A stretch of 64,000 bases of DNA. It comes from Flavobacteriaceae bacterium MAR_2010_72. GTDB lineage: Bacteria > Bacteroidota > Bacteroidia > Flavobacteriales > Flavobacteriaceae. The position numbers and the translations under genes were made by a program. This document shows, piece after piece, positions 35,401 through 44,293 of this stretch (position 1 is its first letter; every line of letters begins with the position of its first letter). Location of the stretch: the NCBI GenBank assembly GCA_003550275.1, contig QXCW01000002.1, positions 3,161,501 through 3,225,500 on the forward strand, given 5' to 3'. The notes under the pieces were generated by a model. It was given only the letters and a program-made list of their open reading frames with translations. It did no database searches and was not told where the DNA came from.

Positions 35401-35815
35401 TTACGTCAATAACATTACCGAACGCTTAAATCTCTACACACAACTTAACAACATTAAAACAGAAGAAGAACTTCAAAAGTTTGAAGCCGGCATTAGGGAT
35501 CGATTTGGAGAATTGCCCAAACAAGTTATCGATTTATTAAATAGCGTTCGAATTAAATGGATTGGATCTAAAGTTGGTTTTGAAAAGGTCGTTATGAAGC
35601 ACGGCAAATTAATTGGTTATTTCATAACAGATCAGCAAAGCCCTTTTTACCAAAGCCAAGGATTCACTAAAGTATTACAATTTGTACAAAAAAATCCTAG
35701 TACCTGCAAAATGAAAGAAAAGCAAACACGAAACGGATTACGTTTATTGCTTACCTTTGAGCATATTAAATCCGTAAAACAAGCCTTAACTGTTTTAACC
35801 CCAATTGTAGAATAA
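32417..35815 (+). CDS. mfd: Transcription-repair coupling factor
   Basis: Removes RNA polymerase stalled at DNA lesions and recruits UvrA. The 1132-residue protein has the UvrB-like N-terminal domains (about 1-390, FYPGSYRRPYQIEETD and PGEFSVRGGIVDVFSF), the CarD/RID polymerase-interaction domain (about 445-520, LEIGDYVTHIDHGIGKF), the SF2 helicase with GDVGFGKTEVA (about 600-611), DEEQ (about 703-706), TATPIPRTL and QMRGRVGRS, and the TRCF C-terminal domain (about 990-1095). TTG start. Complete. Confidence 0.96.
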   Translation: MSKLHLSQRYAQVLQTQNLYNTIAHFENSGTSTQRSKLHLKGLVGSSLSFVLVEAFKKAEKPFVLIFNDKEEAAFYLNDLEVLLNPNDVLFYPGSYRRPYQIEETDNANVLLRAEVLNRINSRKKPAIIVTYPDALFEKVVTRKELEKNTLKVALGDQLSIDFVNEVLFEYKFKRVDFVTEPGEFSVRGGIVDVFSFSHDEPYRIEFFGDEIDSIRTFDVETQLSTDKVKKIQIIPNVANKFLQEKRQSFLDYMASKTVVFTKNTELLFARIDDFFEKAKDTFSSLSSELSHATPEELFCNSELLKRQLLDFMVVECGTHSYFTNSATVEHIINFNTVPQPSFNKQFNLLMDDLDVNFDNGYTNYIACASEQQAKRFHDIFEDASAERSRNLEQDVHYKTLVLSLYQGFIDHDHKIACYTDHQLFERYHKFHIKNGYAKKQAITLKELTNLEIGDYVTHIDHGIGKFGGLQKIDVEGKKQEAIKLIYGERDVLYLSIHSLHKITKFNGKDGKPPKIYKLGSAAWKNLKQKTKSKVKEIAFNLIQVYAKRKLEKGHQYHPDSYMQHELEASFIYEDTPDQTTATADIKADMESDRPMDRLVCGDVGFGKTEVAIRAAFKAVDNSKQVAVLVPTTILAYQHFRTFTERLKDFPVTVDYVNRFRTAKEKRETLEGLETGKVDILIGTHQLVNKNVKFKDLGLLIVDEEQKFGVAVKEKLKTLKENVDVLTLTATPIPRTLQFSLMAARDLSVITTPPPNRYPIESHVIRFSEETIRDAISYEIQRGGQIFFIHNRIENIKEVAGLIQRLVPDAKIGIGHGQLDGKKLEHLMLAFMNGEFDVLVSTTIVESGLDVPNANTIFINNANNFGLSDLHQMRGRVGRSNKKAFCYFITPEYSAMTNDARKRITALEQFTELGSGFNIAMKDLEIRGAGDLLGGEQSGFINEIGFDTYQKILNEAIEELKENEFKDLYHDDRKDKTYVKEIIIDSDFELLFPDDYVNNITERLNLYTQLNNIKTEEELQKFEAGIRDRFGELPKQVIDLLNSVRIKWIGSKVGFEKVVMKHGKLIGYFITDQQSPFYQSQGFTKVLQFVQKNPSTCKMKEKQTRNGLRLLLTFEHIKSVKQALTVLTPIVE

Positions 35816-35833
35816 ATTCATAAATTTTTACAT

Positions 35834-37135
35834 ATGAAAAACATACTGTGTTTTATATTGCTCTTACCGGCAGTTATATTTGGTCAGCATCAAATTTCTG
35901 GGGTGTTTTCGCCAGCAAGTGATTATACTTATGTTTTGCTCTATCAGGCCACCCCAAATGGCACAAATTATATGAATAAGGGTGAAGTCAAATCTGATGG
36001 TAGTTTTTCAATAACGCTGGATGCCACCGTAATCCCTGGTATGTATAAATTGGTTTATGCCTTGCCTCCTGAAGACTATAACTTTAACTTTATTTATAAC
36101 GGAAAAGAAAACATTGCGTTAACTTTCGACACAGAAAAAGGTTTAGAGTTCACAGAATCAAATGAAAATAAATTATGGTCATCGTACACAAAAAGCATGG
36201 CTTTGGTCAATACGGCAATTGGTAATTTTTACAGCAAGGATAGTGCAGACGAAAATGCCTTTAAAGATATTTTTAAAACATTAAAAGAAACCCAAGAGGC
36301 TTATGAAAAGGCGTCCATGGGCACAATGGCTTCAACGTTTATCAGAGCAAATAAACCGTATATCCCTGAAGGATATGAAGACATTTCTACCTATTCAACA
36401 CATTTAAAGAAGACCTATTTTGACAACGTTGATTTTAGCAATTCGTTGTTGCAAAGTTCCGATTTCTTGGCTGACAGGGTTATGGCCTATGTATTTGGCA
36501 TGACACTATCAGCAAACAACGACGGTTATAAAAAAGATATAGATACTCTTGTTCGAGCTATGGAAAAATCTCATGGCAGCGTTAAAATAACCCTGTTGCA
36601 AATGGTTTGGCAACGTTTTACTGAACTTGAAAATGAAACCATGGCCAATTATATAACTAATAACTATCTTTTTGATTTGGCCAAACAAATGAAATATGAA
36701 CAACTTGTGGAAGTGCTGGAATCTTACAAAAATAATTCCATTGGAAATAAACCACAAGATTTTAAAATCCCTGATTTAAATAACGAAGGAACAACAACAT
36801 TGTATAATCTCAATACCGCACAACAGTACCTCATTATTTTTTGGAGTAGTAGTTGTAGTCATTGTTTAGACGAACTTCCAAAAGTTAGAGCATTAGTACC
36901 TAAAAACACGCAAGTAATTGCTATTGGTTTAGAAGATGAGTCTGAAAATTGGCAAAAGGAAATTAAAAACTATCCTGATTTTATACATGTTCTTGGATTA
37001 GAAAAATGGAATAATACTATCGTTAAAGCATATAATGTTAATGCCACACCAACTTACATGCTGTTAGATAAAAACAAAACTATTATTGCAAAACCTTATG
37101 ATTTAGAAGCCTTGACTTTGGCTCTAAAACAATAA
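35834..37135 (+). CDS. TlpA-like thioredoxin-fold protein, exported
   Basis: A 433-residue exported protein with a signal peptide (about 1-17), an N-terminal beta-sandwich domain (to about 110), a helical middle and a C-terminal TlpA/ResA-type thioredoxin domain with active-site CSHC (Cys341, Cys344) in WSSSCSHCLDELP. The cis-Pro loop is NATPTYMLLD. Such Bacteroidota proteins act in the periplasm on disulfides; whether this one reduces cytochrome-c-type substrates or others is unknown. Starts 18 bases after mfd, possibly co-transcribed. Confidence 0.86.
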   Translation: MKNILCFILLLPAVIFGQHQISGVFSPASDYTYVLLYQATPNGTNYMNKGEVKSDGSFSITLDATVIPGMYKLVYALPPEDYNFNFIYNGKENIALTFDTEKGLEFTESNENKLWSSYTKSMALVNTAIGNFYSKDSADENAFKDIFKTLKETQEAYEKASMGTMASTFIRANKPYIPEGYEDISTYSTHLKKTYFDNVDFSNSLLQSSDFLADRVMAYVFGMTLSANNDGYKKDIDTLVRAMEKSHGSVKITLLQMVWQRFTELENETMANYITNNYLFDLAKQMKYEQLVEVLESYKNNSIGNKPQDFKIPDLNNEGTTTLYNLNTAQQYLIIFWSSSCSHCLDELPKVRALVPKNTQVIAIGLEDESENWQKEIKNYPDFIHVLGLEKWNNTIVKAYNVNATPTYMLLDKNKTIIAKPYDLEALTLALKQ

Positions 37136-37158
37136 AAATCAATTCCTTTTTAAATAAG

Positions 37159-37188
37159 AAACGCCCAGCTAAATTAGCCGGGCGTTTT
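37159..37188. terminator. Bidirectional terminator between TlpA-like gene and lipoprotein gene
   Basis: AAACGCCC (37159-37166) pairs with GGGCGTTT (37180-37187), and the interior GCTAA/TTAGC extends the stem. T follows on both sides, fitting termination of both convergent genes. Confidence 0.75.
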
Positions 37189-37211
37189 AGAAACTAGTTA
37201 ACCAACCAAAT

Positions 37212-38162
37212 CTAGTTTCTATTGTTATCTCTAGGGTTATCTGTCTTTTCAGTTTTCTGTTTACGCTTTTTAAGCTCTCCGTTAGTTTTAGAAGTCTTGG
37301 AAGCATCTCCAGAAGTTCTCATAAATTGTATGTATCCTCTACCTTTAAACTCATATGTTGTTCCAGAATTTGGGTGGAACAATTCTATGGTTGCATCATT
37401 AATAACGCTCAATTCAAAGAATTCATTGTCAAAAAAATCATAATCTAAAGTTAATGTTTTAAGATACATATTATTTGTGACATCTCCAACACCATAAATA
37501 CCTGTATAATCCCAATAAATATTGTTTGGATCATAGACATTAACATCTTGTGAACTTCTAAATTCTGAATCGTTTCCACCGGCCAAAAACTGAAGATAAT
37601 TTTCGTTGTCAAACTCATTTATAGCTCCCATTTGGCTTGTGTAAGTTTTTTCCCAAGCTTCATATTCTTGCAAAAAATAATGAATATTATCATAGAATAC
37701 AAAGTCATAATCAAAATTACTGCGTTGGTATCCTTTCAGGAAATATGACGTATCATTAAATGGGTTGTATAGCTCAATTGTGTTGTTGTTGATTTGATAC
37801 ACATCAAAACTTTGATAGCCATCAATATCATGATACACATCCAAAATCATATTGCTCGTATTATAGTCTCCTACTGGAATTCCAAAACCGTTGCCTTGGC
37901 TGCCAAATCCAACAAGATTATTGTTGGCATAAAGCGTCCCGCTTCTAAACGAAAGCGTAAAGGCAATTTGCAAGAATGGGGTTTCACCATGGCCAACAGT
38001 TTGATTGATATCAACATACCATAATTCATACGAATTTAAAAGTTGATTCAAAGAAATTGAAGGTACTGGGTCTATTGGGTCATCAATAATAACTTCGGAA
38101 TAACATGAGGTTAAAAGTGTTGCTACTAAAGCAAATCCTGAAAGTAATTTTATAATCTTCAT
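37212..38162 (-). CDS. Putative lipoprotein, function unknown
   Basis: A 316-residue predicted lipoprotein: a signal peptide with lipobox LLTSC (Cys20) and then a negatively charged start of the mature part. The body consists of two related beta-rich halves, each opening with a 'LNQLLNSYELWYVDINQTVG'-type or 'FLQEYEAWEKTYTSQ'-type helix and ending with an IELYNPFNDTSYFLKGYQR or IELFHPNSGTTYEFKGRGY strand, so an internal duplication is evident. The C-terminus (about 283-316) is a basic low-complexity tail. Similar flavobacterial proteins are sometimes, I think wrongly, labelled as an adenylyltransferase. Outer-membrane lipid-anchored; no catalytic motif seen. Confidence 0.75.
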   Translation of the reverse strand: MKIIKLLSGFALVATLLTSCYSEVIIDDPIDPVPSISLNQLLNSYELWYVDINQTVGHGETPFLQIAFTLSFRSGTLYANNNLVGFGSQGNGFGIPVGDYNTSNMILDVYHDIDGYQSFDVYQINNNTIELYNPFNDTSYFLKGYQRSNFDYDFVFYDNIHYFLQEYEAWEKTYTSQMGAINEFDNENYLQFLAGGNDSEFRSSQDVNVYDPNNIYWDYTGIYGVGDVTNNMYLKTLTLDYDFFDNEFFELSVINDATIELFHPNSGTTYEFKGRGYIQFMRTSGDASKTSKTNGELKKRKQKTEKTDNPRDNNRN

Positions 38163-38264
38163 AATCCATCGTTTTTAAGGGTTCGTGGTAATAGCTTTTC
38201 AAAACACGTGCCAAAAATTTGAACCCATCATTCCCAATCCTCCATAAAAGAGTAAGATTTTGTG

Positions 38265-38272
38265 TACTTTTG
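38265..38272 (+). promoter_or_regulatory. -7 promoter box of gpsA
   Basis: TACTTTTG, a full TAnnTTTG match 23 bases before the gpsA ATG. No TTG at the usual distance upstream. Confidence 0.5.
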
Positions 38273-38295
38273 AAGTCTTTAATTGAATACATATT

Positions 38296-39297
38296 ATGGA
38301 CAAACCCTTAAAATATGCTGTTTTTGGCGCTGGAAGTTGGGCAACGGCAATTGTAAAAATGCTATGTGAAAATTTAGATGAAGTAGGCTGGTATATGCGG
38401 AGCATCTACACTAAAGAACATCTTTTAAAAGAGCAACACAATCCCAATTATTTAAGTTCAGTAGAGTTTCATTTGGAACAATTAAAATTGAGCAACGACA
38501 TTAACGAGACGGTTGCTTATGCAGATGTCTTGATTTTTGCAATCCCTTCAGCGTTTATTCATGGCGAATTAGAAAAAATTTCCGTTGACATTTCTGATAA
38601 AATAATAGTTTCGGCAGTAAAGGGCATCTTGCCCGAATCTGGCAAATTACTTGGTGAACATTTTCACGATATCTATAAGGTTCCTTTTGAAAATATAGCT
38701 GTAATAGCTGGCCCTTGCCATGCTGAAGAAGTCGCTCTCGAGCGATTATCGTATTTAACCATTTCATGCGCAGACCCTGTAAAAGCTAGAGCTATTGCAA
38801 AAAATTTGTCTTCAGAATATATCAAAACCAAAATCAGTGATGATATTATTGGAACTGAATATGCCGTAATGCTTAAAAACATTTATGCTATTGCAGCGGG
38901 CATTGCGCATGGTTTAGGTTATGGCGATAATTTTCAGAGTGTACTGATGAGCAATGCCATTAGAGAAATGAAGCGCTTTATTAAAAAAATGCACAAAATG
39001 AAACGTAACATCAACAATTCAGCATATTTAGGCGACTTATTGGTTACGGGATATTCGGTGTTTTCAAGAAACAGAATGTTCGGTAATATGATTGGGAAAG
39101 GATATACGGTAAAATCGGCCCAAATGGAGATGAGCATGGTTGCTGAAGGCTACTACGCTACAAAAAGTGCGCATATGTTGAATCAACAAAACAAGAAAAA
39201 AACAAAACTTCCTATTATCAATGCCGTTTATGATATTCTTTATGAAGGGAAAAATCCAAAAAAGGTGTTCCAAAAATTAACTGAAAAATTGGATTAA
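38296..39297 (+). CDS. gpsA: NAD(P)H-dependent glycerol-3-phosphate dehydrogenase
   Basis: Reduces dihydroxyacetone phosphate to glycerol 3-phosphate for phospholipid synthesis. The 333-residue protein has the nucleotide motif FGAGSWATAI (10-19), the AGPCHAEEV stretch, NIYAIAAGIAHGLGYGDN and LGDLLVTGYSVFSRNR, all typical of GpsA. Complete. It converges with the next minus-strand gene with a single base between stops and no terminator. Confidence 0.95.
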   Translation: MDKPLKYAVFGAGSWATAIVKMLCENLDEVGWYMRSIYTKEHLLKEQHNPNYLSSVEFHLEQLKLSNDINETVAYADVLIFAIPSAFIHGELEKISVDISDKIIVSAVKGILPESGKLLGEHFHDIYKVPFENIAVIAGPCHAEEVALERLSYLTISCADPVKARAIAKNLSSEYIKTKISDDIIGTEYAVMLKNIYAIAAGIAHGLGYGDNFQSVLMSNAIREMKRFIKKMHKMKRNINNSAYLGDLLVTGYSVFSRNRMFGNMIGKGYTVKSAQMEMSMVAEGYYATKSAHMLNQQNKKKTKLPIINAVYDILYEGKNPKKVFQKLTEKLD

Positions 39298-39298
39298 C

Positions 39299-39694
39299 TC
39301 ACTTTACCAAAACACCCTTTTCTTTCATTAAAGGTATGGTTTGTAAAGCCTTGGTGTTGATTGTATTCTTTCTAAACACATAGGTTTTATCAAACATTTG
39401 GTTCCCTTCAAAAAAGGTGATTTTAAACTCATTATTGAGCTGAAGCACTTCATCTTGGAGGTATTCGATCTTTGCATAACTTCGGGCAGGTAGCATTTTA
39501 ATGGTATGCCGCATTAACGGTGTTTCTTTAGATTCACTGTACCCTTTTGAAACAATCAGCACGGTTTCCAGATCAACATCTTTATTGTTAATAATGTAAG
39601 CATTCCAATCATTTGAGTTATAAGTAGCATTAAATTCGAGCACTACTGCTATATAAACATTACTAACTTTAGGAATTTGAATATCTTTTTTCAT
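39299..39694 (-). CDS. Conserved hypothetical protein
   Basis: A 131-residue protein without signal peptide. It is beta-rich with motifs YIAVVLEFNATYNSNDWNAY and LPARSYAKIEYLQDEVLQLN. I do not recognise a named domain. In flavobacteria similar proteins are sometimes listed as 'phenylalanyl-tRNA synthetase subunit alpha', but it has no synthetase motif and the real pheS is at 42139-43158, so that label should not be used. Tail to tail with gpsA and divergent from the S9 peptidase gene. Confidence 0.72.
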   Translation of the reverse strand: MKKDIQIPKVSNVYIAVVLEFNATYNSNDWNAYIINNKDVDLETVLIVSKGYSESKETPLMRHTIKMLPARSYAKIEYLQDEVLQLNNEFKITFFEGNQMFDKTYVFRKNTINTKALQTIPLMKEKGVLVK

Positions 39695-39771
39695 CTCGTT
39701 TCTTGCTTACACTTAAATACTTTAAATTAGTCACAAAAATAATTCATTATAATAAGCATCACCTAGTCAAA

Positions 39772-42132
39772 ATGAAACAATTTATCTTCATCATATTCCT
39801 TTCAACTTCAATATTTAGCAATTTTAATGCACAAAATCAATCTTCACTTACCATAGATGAAATAATGAAGGGCGAGGACTTTGTAGGCTATTTACCAACC
39901 AATATTGATTGGTCTGACGATAGCAAAACTATTTATTTCAGTTGGAACCCTGACCAAGACACTATTCGTTCAACCTATAGTGTAGATATCAAATCTAAAC
40001 AGATCAACAAATTATCATTCGAAGAGCTTAAAAATAGGCCAAGTGACGGTAATTATTCAAAAGATTTTAAATGGAAGGTTTATGCTAAAGGTGGTGATCT
40101 CTTTTTGATTAATACCAGTGATTATTCAACACAACGCATTACAAATACAACCAGTAGGGAATCAAACCCTCAATTTTCTGGAGATCAAAAATCAATTATT
40201 TATGAGATGGACGATAACTTTTTTAAATGGGATATCGCCACTGGAAGTACGACTCAATTAACCAACTTTAAAAATGGGCGAGAGAAAAAAGATCCTAAAT
40301 TAAGTGAGCAGGATCAATGGCTGGAAGCTGATCAATTAAAGCATTTTGATATCTTAACAAAGCGTAAAAATGAAAACGATGCACAAGCTTACAGGCGAGA
40401 GCAAACACAATTTGATCCCCTTGAAACCACTTACACAGGAGACAAGCGCCTGGGTAGTGCTGCCATAACTCCAGACCTGAACTTCGTGATCTATCGCTTA
40501 TATACTGCTCCAAACGATAAAAATACGATTGTCCCTGATTATGTCACCCAAAGTGGTTACACAACCGATCTAAATACACGTGCTAAAGTTGGAAGTCCTC
40601 AATATACATTTGAGTCTTGGATTTTAGATTTGAATACTGGCAAAACTTATCAAATTAAAACAGATTCTATTGAAGGCATTTTTAACAAACCAAAATATCT
40701 TAAAGAATATGCCGAAAATCCTTCAGAATACAAGGACACCTATGATAGCCCTAGAAGCGTTACTATTAGTAATCCTGTGTTCTCAGGTGATGGAAAAGCC
40801 GTCGTTAATATTACTTCAAGCGATTACAAAGACCGCTGGATTATGTTAGTAGACTTATCTAATGGCGACCTAAAGCAACTAGATCATCAGCATGACGATG
40901 CTTGGATTGGAGGCCCTGGTGTTGGTTGGTTTTCAAACGGTGTTATTGGATGGATTGATAATGAAACTATATGGTTTAAATCAGAAAAAACAGGATATGC
41001 CCATCTTTATACGGCTAACGTGTCTACTGGAAAGATAAAAGCCCTCACACAAGGTAATTTTGAAATTCTGGATGTGACTCTGTCCAAAGACCATAAAACA
41101 TTTTTTGTCACTAGTAACAAGGTAAGTCCGCACGAACACCATTTTTACCATTTACCGGTTTCAGGTGGCGAAATGAAGCAAATCACTTCGAAAAAAGGCG
41201 GTCACGAGGTCAAAGTTTCACCAGATGAAAAACAATTAGCCATTCGTTATTCATATACCAATAAGCCTTGGGAGTTGTATGTAATGCCCAATAAGCCTGG
41301 TGCCGAAATGGTTCAACTCACCAAATCAACTAACAATACTTTTGAATCTTATTACTGGATGGATTCCGAAATCGTTTATTTCACGGCTAGAGATGGAGTA
41401 AAAGTTCCTGCAACTCTATATAAGCCTAAAGCGGACAATAAAAACGGGGCTGCAGTTATTTTCGTGCATGGCGCAGGTTACACCCAAAATGTACATTACT
41501 GGTGGCCATCCTATTACCGCGAGTATATGTTCCATAATTTTCTGGCTGATAAGGGTTACACGGTTCTAGCCATTGATTTTAGAGCAAGTGAAGGTTACGG
41601 CCGCGACTGGCGTACAGCTATTTATCGCCACATGGGAGGCAAAGATTTAGATGATCAGATTGATGGAGCGAAATATTTGGTTGAACAACAAGGCGTTGAT
41701 AAAAACCGAATGGGTATTTATGGTGGCTCCTACGGTGGATTTATCACCTTGATGGCCCTGTTTACCTCACCAGATACTTTTAAAAGTGGAGCAGCGTTAC
41801 GTTCCGTAACAGACTGGGCGCATTATAACCATGGTTACACTGCCAATATTTTAAACACGCCTGTTGAAGACCCAAAAGCTTATCAACGTAGTTCTCCAAT
41901 TTATTTTGCCGAAGGTTTAAAGGGCCATTTACTAATGCTTCATGGCATGATCGATCGCAATGTCCATTTTCAAGATGTTGTGCGTTTATCACAACGTTTA
42001 ATTGAACTTAAAAAGGAAAATTGGGAGCTTTCTGTATTTCCATTGGAAGATCATGGATTTGTCGAGGCTTCAAGCTGGTCTGACGAATATCGCCGTATCT
42101 TTAAGTTGTTTGAAGAAACTTTGAAGGAATAG
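39772..42132 (+). CDS. S9 family peptidase (dipeptidyl/oligopeptidase-like), exported
   Basis: A 786-residue exported serine peptidase: a signal peptide (about 1-21, FIIFLSTSIFSNFNAQ), a beta-propeller N-terminal domain (about 40-500) and a C-terminal alpha/beta-hydrolase domain with YGGSYGGF (Ser653), MIDRNVHF (Asp728) and LEDHGF (His761) as catalytic triad. Prolyl oligopeptidase/DPP-IV-like enzymes release short peptides in the periplasm. An earlier ATG at 39703 would only prefix a non-signal stretch, so ATG 39772 is preferred. It converges with pheS, six bases apart. Confidence 0.9.
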   Translation: MKQFIFIIFLSTSIFSNFNAQNQSSLTIDEIMKGEDFVGYLPTNIDWSDDSKTIYFSWNPDQDTIRSTYSVDIKSKQINKLSFEELKNRPSDGNYSKDFKWKVYAKGGDLFLINTSDYSTQRITNTTSRESNPQFSGDQKSIIYEMDDNFFKWDIATGSTTQLTNFKNGREKKDPKLSEQDQWLEADQLKHFDILTKRKNENDAQAYRREQTQFDPLETTYTGDKRLGSAAITPDLNFVIYRLYTAPNDKNTIVPDYVTQSGYTTDLNTRAKVGSPQYTFESWILDLNTGKTYQIKTDSIEGIFNKPKYLKEYAENPSEYKDTYDSPRSVTISNPVFSGDGKAVVNITSSDYKDRWIMLVDLSNGDLKQLDHQHDDAWIGGPGVGWFSNGVIGWIDNETIWFKSEKTGYAHLYTANVSTGKIKALTQGNFEILDVTLSKDHKTFFVTSNKVSPHEHHFYHLPVSGGEMKQITSKKGGHEVKVSPDEKQLAIRYSYTNKPWELYVMPNKPGAEMVQLTKSTNNTFESYYWMDSEIVYFTARDGVKVPATLYKPKADNKNGAAVIFVHGAGYTQNVHYWWPSYYREYMFHNFLADKGYTVLAIDFRASEGYGRDWRTAIYRHMGGKDLDDQIDGAKYLVEQQGVDKNRMGIYGGSYGGFITLMALFTSPDTFKSGAALRSVTDWAHYNHGYTANILNTPVEDPKAYQRSSPIYFAEGLKGHLLMLHGMIDRNVHFQDVVRLSQRLIELKKENWELSVFPLEDHGFVEASSWSDEYRRIFKLFEETLKE

Positions 42133-42138
42133 TCAACT

Positions 42139-43158
42139 TTAAAGCACGTTCTTAAACTGCTCCAAAAAGCGAACATCATTTTCACTTAACAATCTGATAT
42201 CGCTAATTTGGTGCAATAACAAAGCTTGGCGGTCAATACCCATACCAAAAGCAAAGCCAGAGTATTCTTTAGAGTCGATACCACAGTTTTCCAAAACATT
42301 AGGGTCTACCATACCACAACCCATAATTTCTAACCAACCTGTGCCTTTGGTCATTTTGTAATCGGTTTCGGTTTCAAGTCCCCAATACACATCTACTTCT
42401 GCACTAGGCTCCGTAAAAGGAAAGTACGATGGTCGTAACCGTATTTTAGATTTTCCGAACATTTCGGTGGTATAGTATTGCAAGGTTTGTTTTAGATCGG
42501 CAAAACTTACACCCTTATCAATATAAAGTCCTTCTACCTGATGAAAAAAGCAGTGTGATCGTGCCGAAATCGCTTCATTACGATACACGCGCCCTGGAGA
42601 AATAGTTCTGATTGGAGGCTTGTTATTTTCCATATAGCGCACCTGCACAGAACTGGTATGGGTACGCAACAAGATATCGGGATTCGTTTGTATAAAAAAA
42701 GTGTCCTGCATATCCCGAGCAGGGTGATATTCGGGTAGGTTTAAAGCTGTGAAATTATGCCAATCGTCTTCAATTTCTGGCCCTTCACTTACATTAAATC
42801 CAATTCTGGAAAAGATATTGGTTATTCTATTTTTTACAATTGAGATTGGGTGACGTGCACCAATTTCAATTGGTTCACCTGGTCGAGAAAGATCTCCATA
42901 AATTCCTTTGACCTCTTCTTTGCCTTCTAATTCTTCTTTAAGCGTTATTACTTTATCTTCAGCAGTTTTTTTAAGGGCATTAATAACCTGACCAAATTCC
43001 TTTTTCTGATCATTCGCTACATTTTTAAATTCCTTAAAATAATCATTAAGCAGTCCTTTCTTCCCTAAATACTTTATACGGAATGCCTCAATCTCTTCTT
43101 TAGACTGTGCTGTAAATCCTTCGGCCTCGGCAATAAGTTCTTTAATCTTTTCTATCAT
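42139..43158 (-). CDS. pheS: Phenylalanine--tRNA ligase alpha subunit
   Basis: The catalytic subunit of PheRS. The 339-residue protein has the N-terminal coiled coil (about 1-90) and the class II core: [12 protein letters not shown] (motif 1), [19 protein letters not shown] (motif 2), [15 protein letters not shown] and [10 protein letters not shown] (motif 3). pheT is not adjacent. A -7 box TAAATTTG on the minus strand precedes it (43188-43181). Confidence 0.97.
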   Translation of the reverse strand: MIEKIKELIAEAEGFTAQSKEEIEAFRIKYLGKKGLLNDYFKEFKNVANDQKKEFGQVINALKKTAEDKVITLKEELEGKEEVKGIYGDLSRPGEPIEIGARHPISIVKNRITNIFSRIGFNVSEGPEIEDDWHNFTALNLPEYHPARDMQDTFFIQTNPDILLRTHTSSVQVRYMENNKPPIRTISPGRVYRNEAISARSHCFFHQVEGLYIDKGVSFADLKQTLQYYTTEMFGKSKIRLRPSYFPFTEPSAEVDVYWGLETETDYKMTKGTGWLEIMGCGMVDPNVLENCGIDSKEYSGFAFGMGIDRQALLLHQISDIRLLSENDVRFLEQFKNVL

Positions 43159-43180
43159 GGTATCAAATCCAAAATGAATG

Positions 43181-43188
43181 CAAATTTA
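43181..43188 (-). promoter_or_regulatory. -7 promoter box of pheS
   Basis: Minus strand TAAATTTG, a full TAnnTTTG match 22 bases before the ATG at 43158. It lies just downstream of the stop of the 43195-43551 gene, so pheS has a promoter of its own. Confidence 0.55.
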
Positions 43189-43194
43189 ATAATT

Positions 43195-43551
43195 CTATTC
43201 TATAAATTGGGTTTCAAGAAAATAGTTTACAATGGCTTCCTTCATCAATACACTTTGCTCGCCGGCTTTTAAATGTGGTAGCTCTTCCAATACCTTATAA
43301 TGTGGCCATCCGTCTTCATCAACATAATCAAATTCATAATAACCATAGGGTAACAGTACCTTGCAAATGGCAATGTGCATTAAGTCTATTTTATGGTCTT
43401 TTTTAAAGTTTTTGTGCAGTTGTCCTAGCTCTTGCACACCAATTAGATAGATAATAGCATCTAAATCAAGTCGTTCTCCGTCAGCAAATTGTGCAGATAG
43501 TTTTTCGACTACTAGTTCCCATCGTTGTTTTAATTGTTCGTCTCTAGACAT
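43195..43551 (-). CDS. Conserved hypothetical protein
   Basis: A 118-residue cytosolic protein. Motifs seen: MSRDEQLKQRWELVVEKLSA at the start, DLDAIIYLIGVQELGQLHKNFKKDHKIDLMHIAICKVL in the middle and YYEFDYVDEDGWPHYKVLEELP near the end. I do not recognise a family with known function. Helical at both ends, with an acidic patch. It precedes pheS by 36 bases on the same strand and has its own -7 box (43568-43575). Confidence 0.75.
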   Translation of the reverse strand: MSRDEQLKQRWELVVEKLSAQFADGERLDLDAIIYLIGVQELGQLHKNFKKDHKIDLMHIAICKVLLPYGYYEFDYVDEDGWPHYKVLEELPHLKAGEQSVLMKEAIVNYFLETQFIE

Positions 43552-43567
43552 AATAAATTTAAAGTGG

Positions 43568-43575
43568 CAAAGTTA
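43568..43575 (-). promoter_or_regulatory. -7 promoter box of the 43195-43551 gene
   Basis: Minus strand TAACTTTG, a full TAnnTTTG match 16 bases before the ATG at 43551. Confidence 0.5.
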
Positions 43576-43600
43576 ATAAACCTAAGTGTGACTATTATTT

Positions 43601-43608
43601 TATATTTG
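43601..43608 (+). promoter_or_regulatory. -7 promoter box of cvpA
   Basis: TATATTTG, a full TAnnTTTG match 17 bases before the ATG at 43626. Divergent from the box at 43568-43575. Confidence 0.5.
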
Positions 43609-43625
43609 TTTAAATCTTATTTGAT

Positions 43626-44150
43626 ATGACCATTTTAGATATCATTTTATTGGCTTTACTCCTTTTTGGCTTGATTAGAGGGTTTATTAAGGGGTTTTTT
43701 GTTGAAGTAGCATCCCTTCTGGCTTTGGTTGCTGGAGTTTATGGGGCAATACATTTTAGCAATTTTGCGGCCGATTTTTTAATGGCAAAGGTTGATTGGA
43801 ATGAGAAAACGGTTAATATTACTGCTTTTGCTATTACATTTATTGTTATCGTTATGGTGATTGCTTTAGCTGGAAAAGCTTTGACCAAGTTGGCAGATTT
43901 TGCCGCTTTGGGCTTAATCAACAAAGTATTGGGAGCGGTTTTTGGCACTTTAAAAATAGCTGTGATATTAAGTGTTGTACTTATTATTTTTGATAGTATG
44001 AACAAAACACTACCATTTACAGATGAAGAAACAATTGAAGAATCAATGCTTTATGAACCAGTTAAAGCTTTGGTGCCCACAATTTTTCCTATCATACTAG
44101 AGAAAAAAGAAGTATTGGAAGAAGAATTACTCCCCGTAGACACTAAATAA
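43626..44150 (+). CDS. CvpA family membrane protein
   Basis: A 174-residue inner membrane protein with four hydrophobic segments. Its opening LDIILLALLLFGLIRGFIKGFFVEVASLLALV is the typical CvpA start. In Escherichia coli CvpA is needed for colicin V production and for resistance to bile and other envelope stress; the role in Bacteroidota is not established. A stem of 8 bp without T-tract follows the stop (44148-44170). Confidence 0.88.
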   Translation: MTILDIILLALLLFGLIRGFIKGFFVEVASLLALVAGVYGAIHFSNFAADFLMAKVDWNEKTVNITAFAITFIVIVMVIALAGKALTKLADFAALGLINKVLGAVFGTLKIAVILSVVLIIFDSMNKTLPFTDEETIEESMLYEPVKALVPTIFPIILEKKEVLEEELLPVDTK

Positions 44151-44170
44151 CAGTTTGATTTTAACTGTTA
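44148..44170 (+). terminator. Weak hairpin after cvpA
   Basis: TAACAGTT (44148-44155) pairs with AACTGTTA (44163-44170) around a seven-base loop, starting at the cvpA stop. No T-tract follows, so intrinsic termination would be weak. Confidence 0.35.
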
Positions 44171-44293
44171 CGAATAAGTATTCTATGATTTTTTGTTGAC
44201 CCAAACACTTGCATATAATTGTATTTCAGTTATTTATATTGTTTCTAATTGTTTAGGTTAGTATCTTTACTATAATCTCTTAAACTATTTATC

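Noticed and set aside
39299-39694. phenylalanyl-tRNA synthetase alpha subunit
   Set aside because: No class II synthetase motif is present and the true pheS is at 42139-43158.
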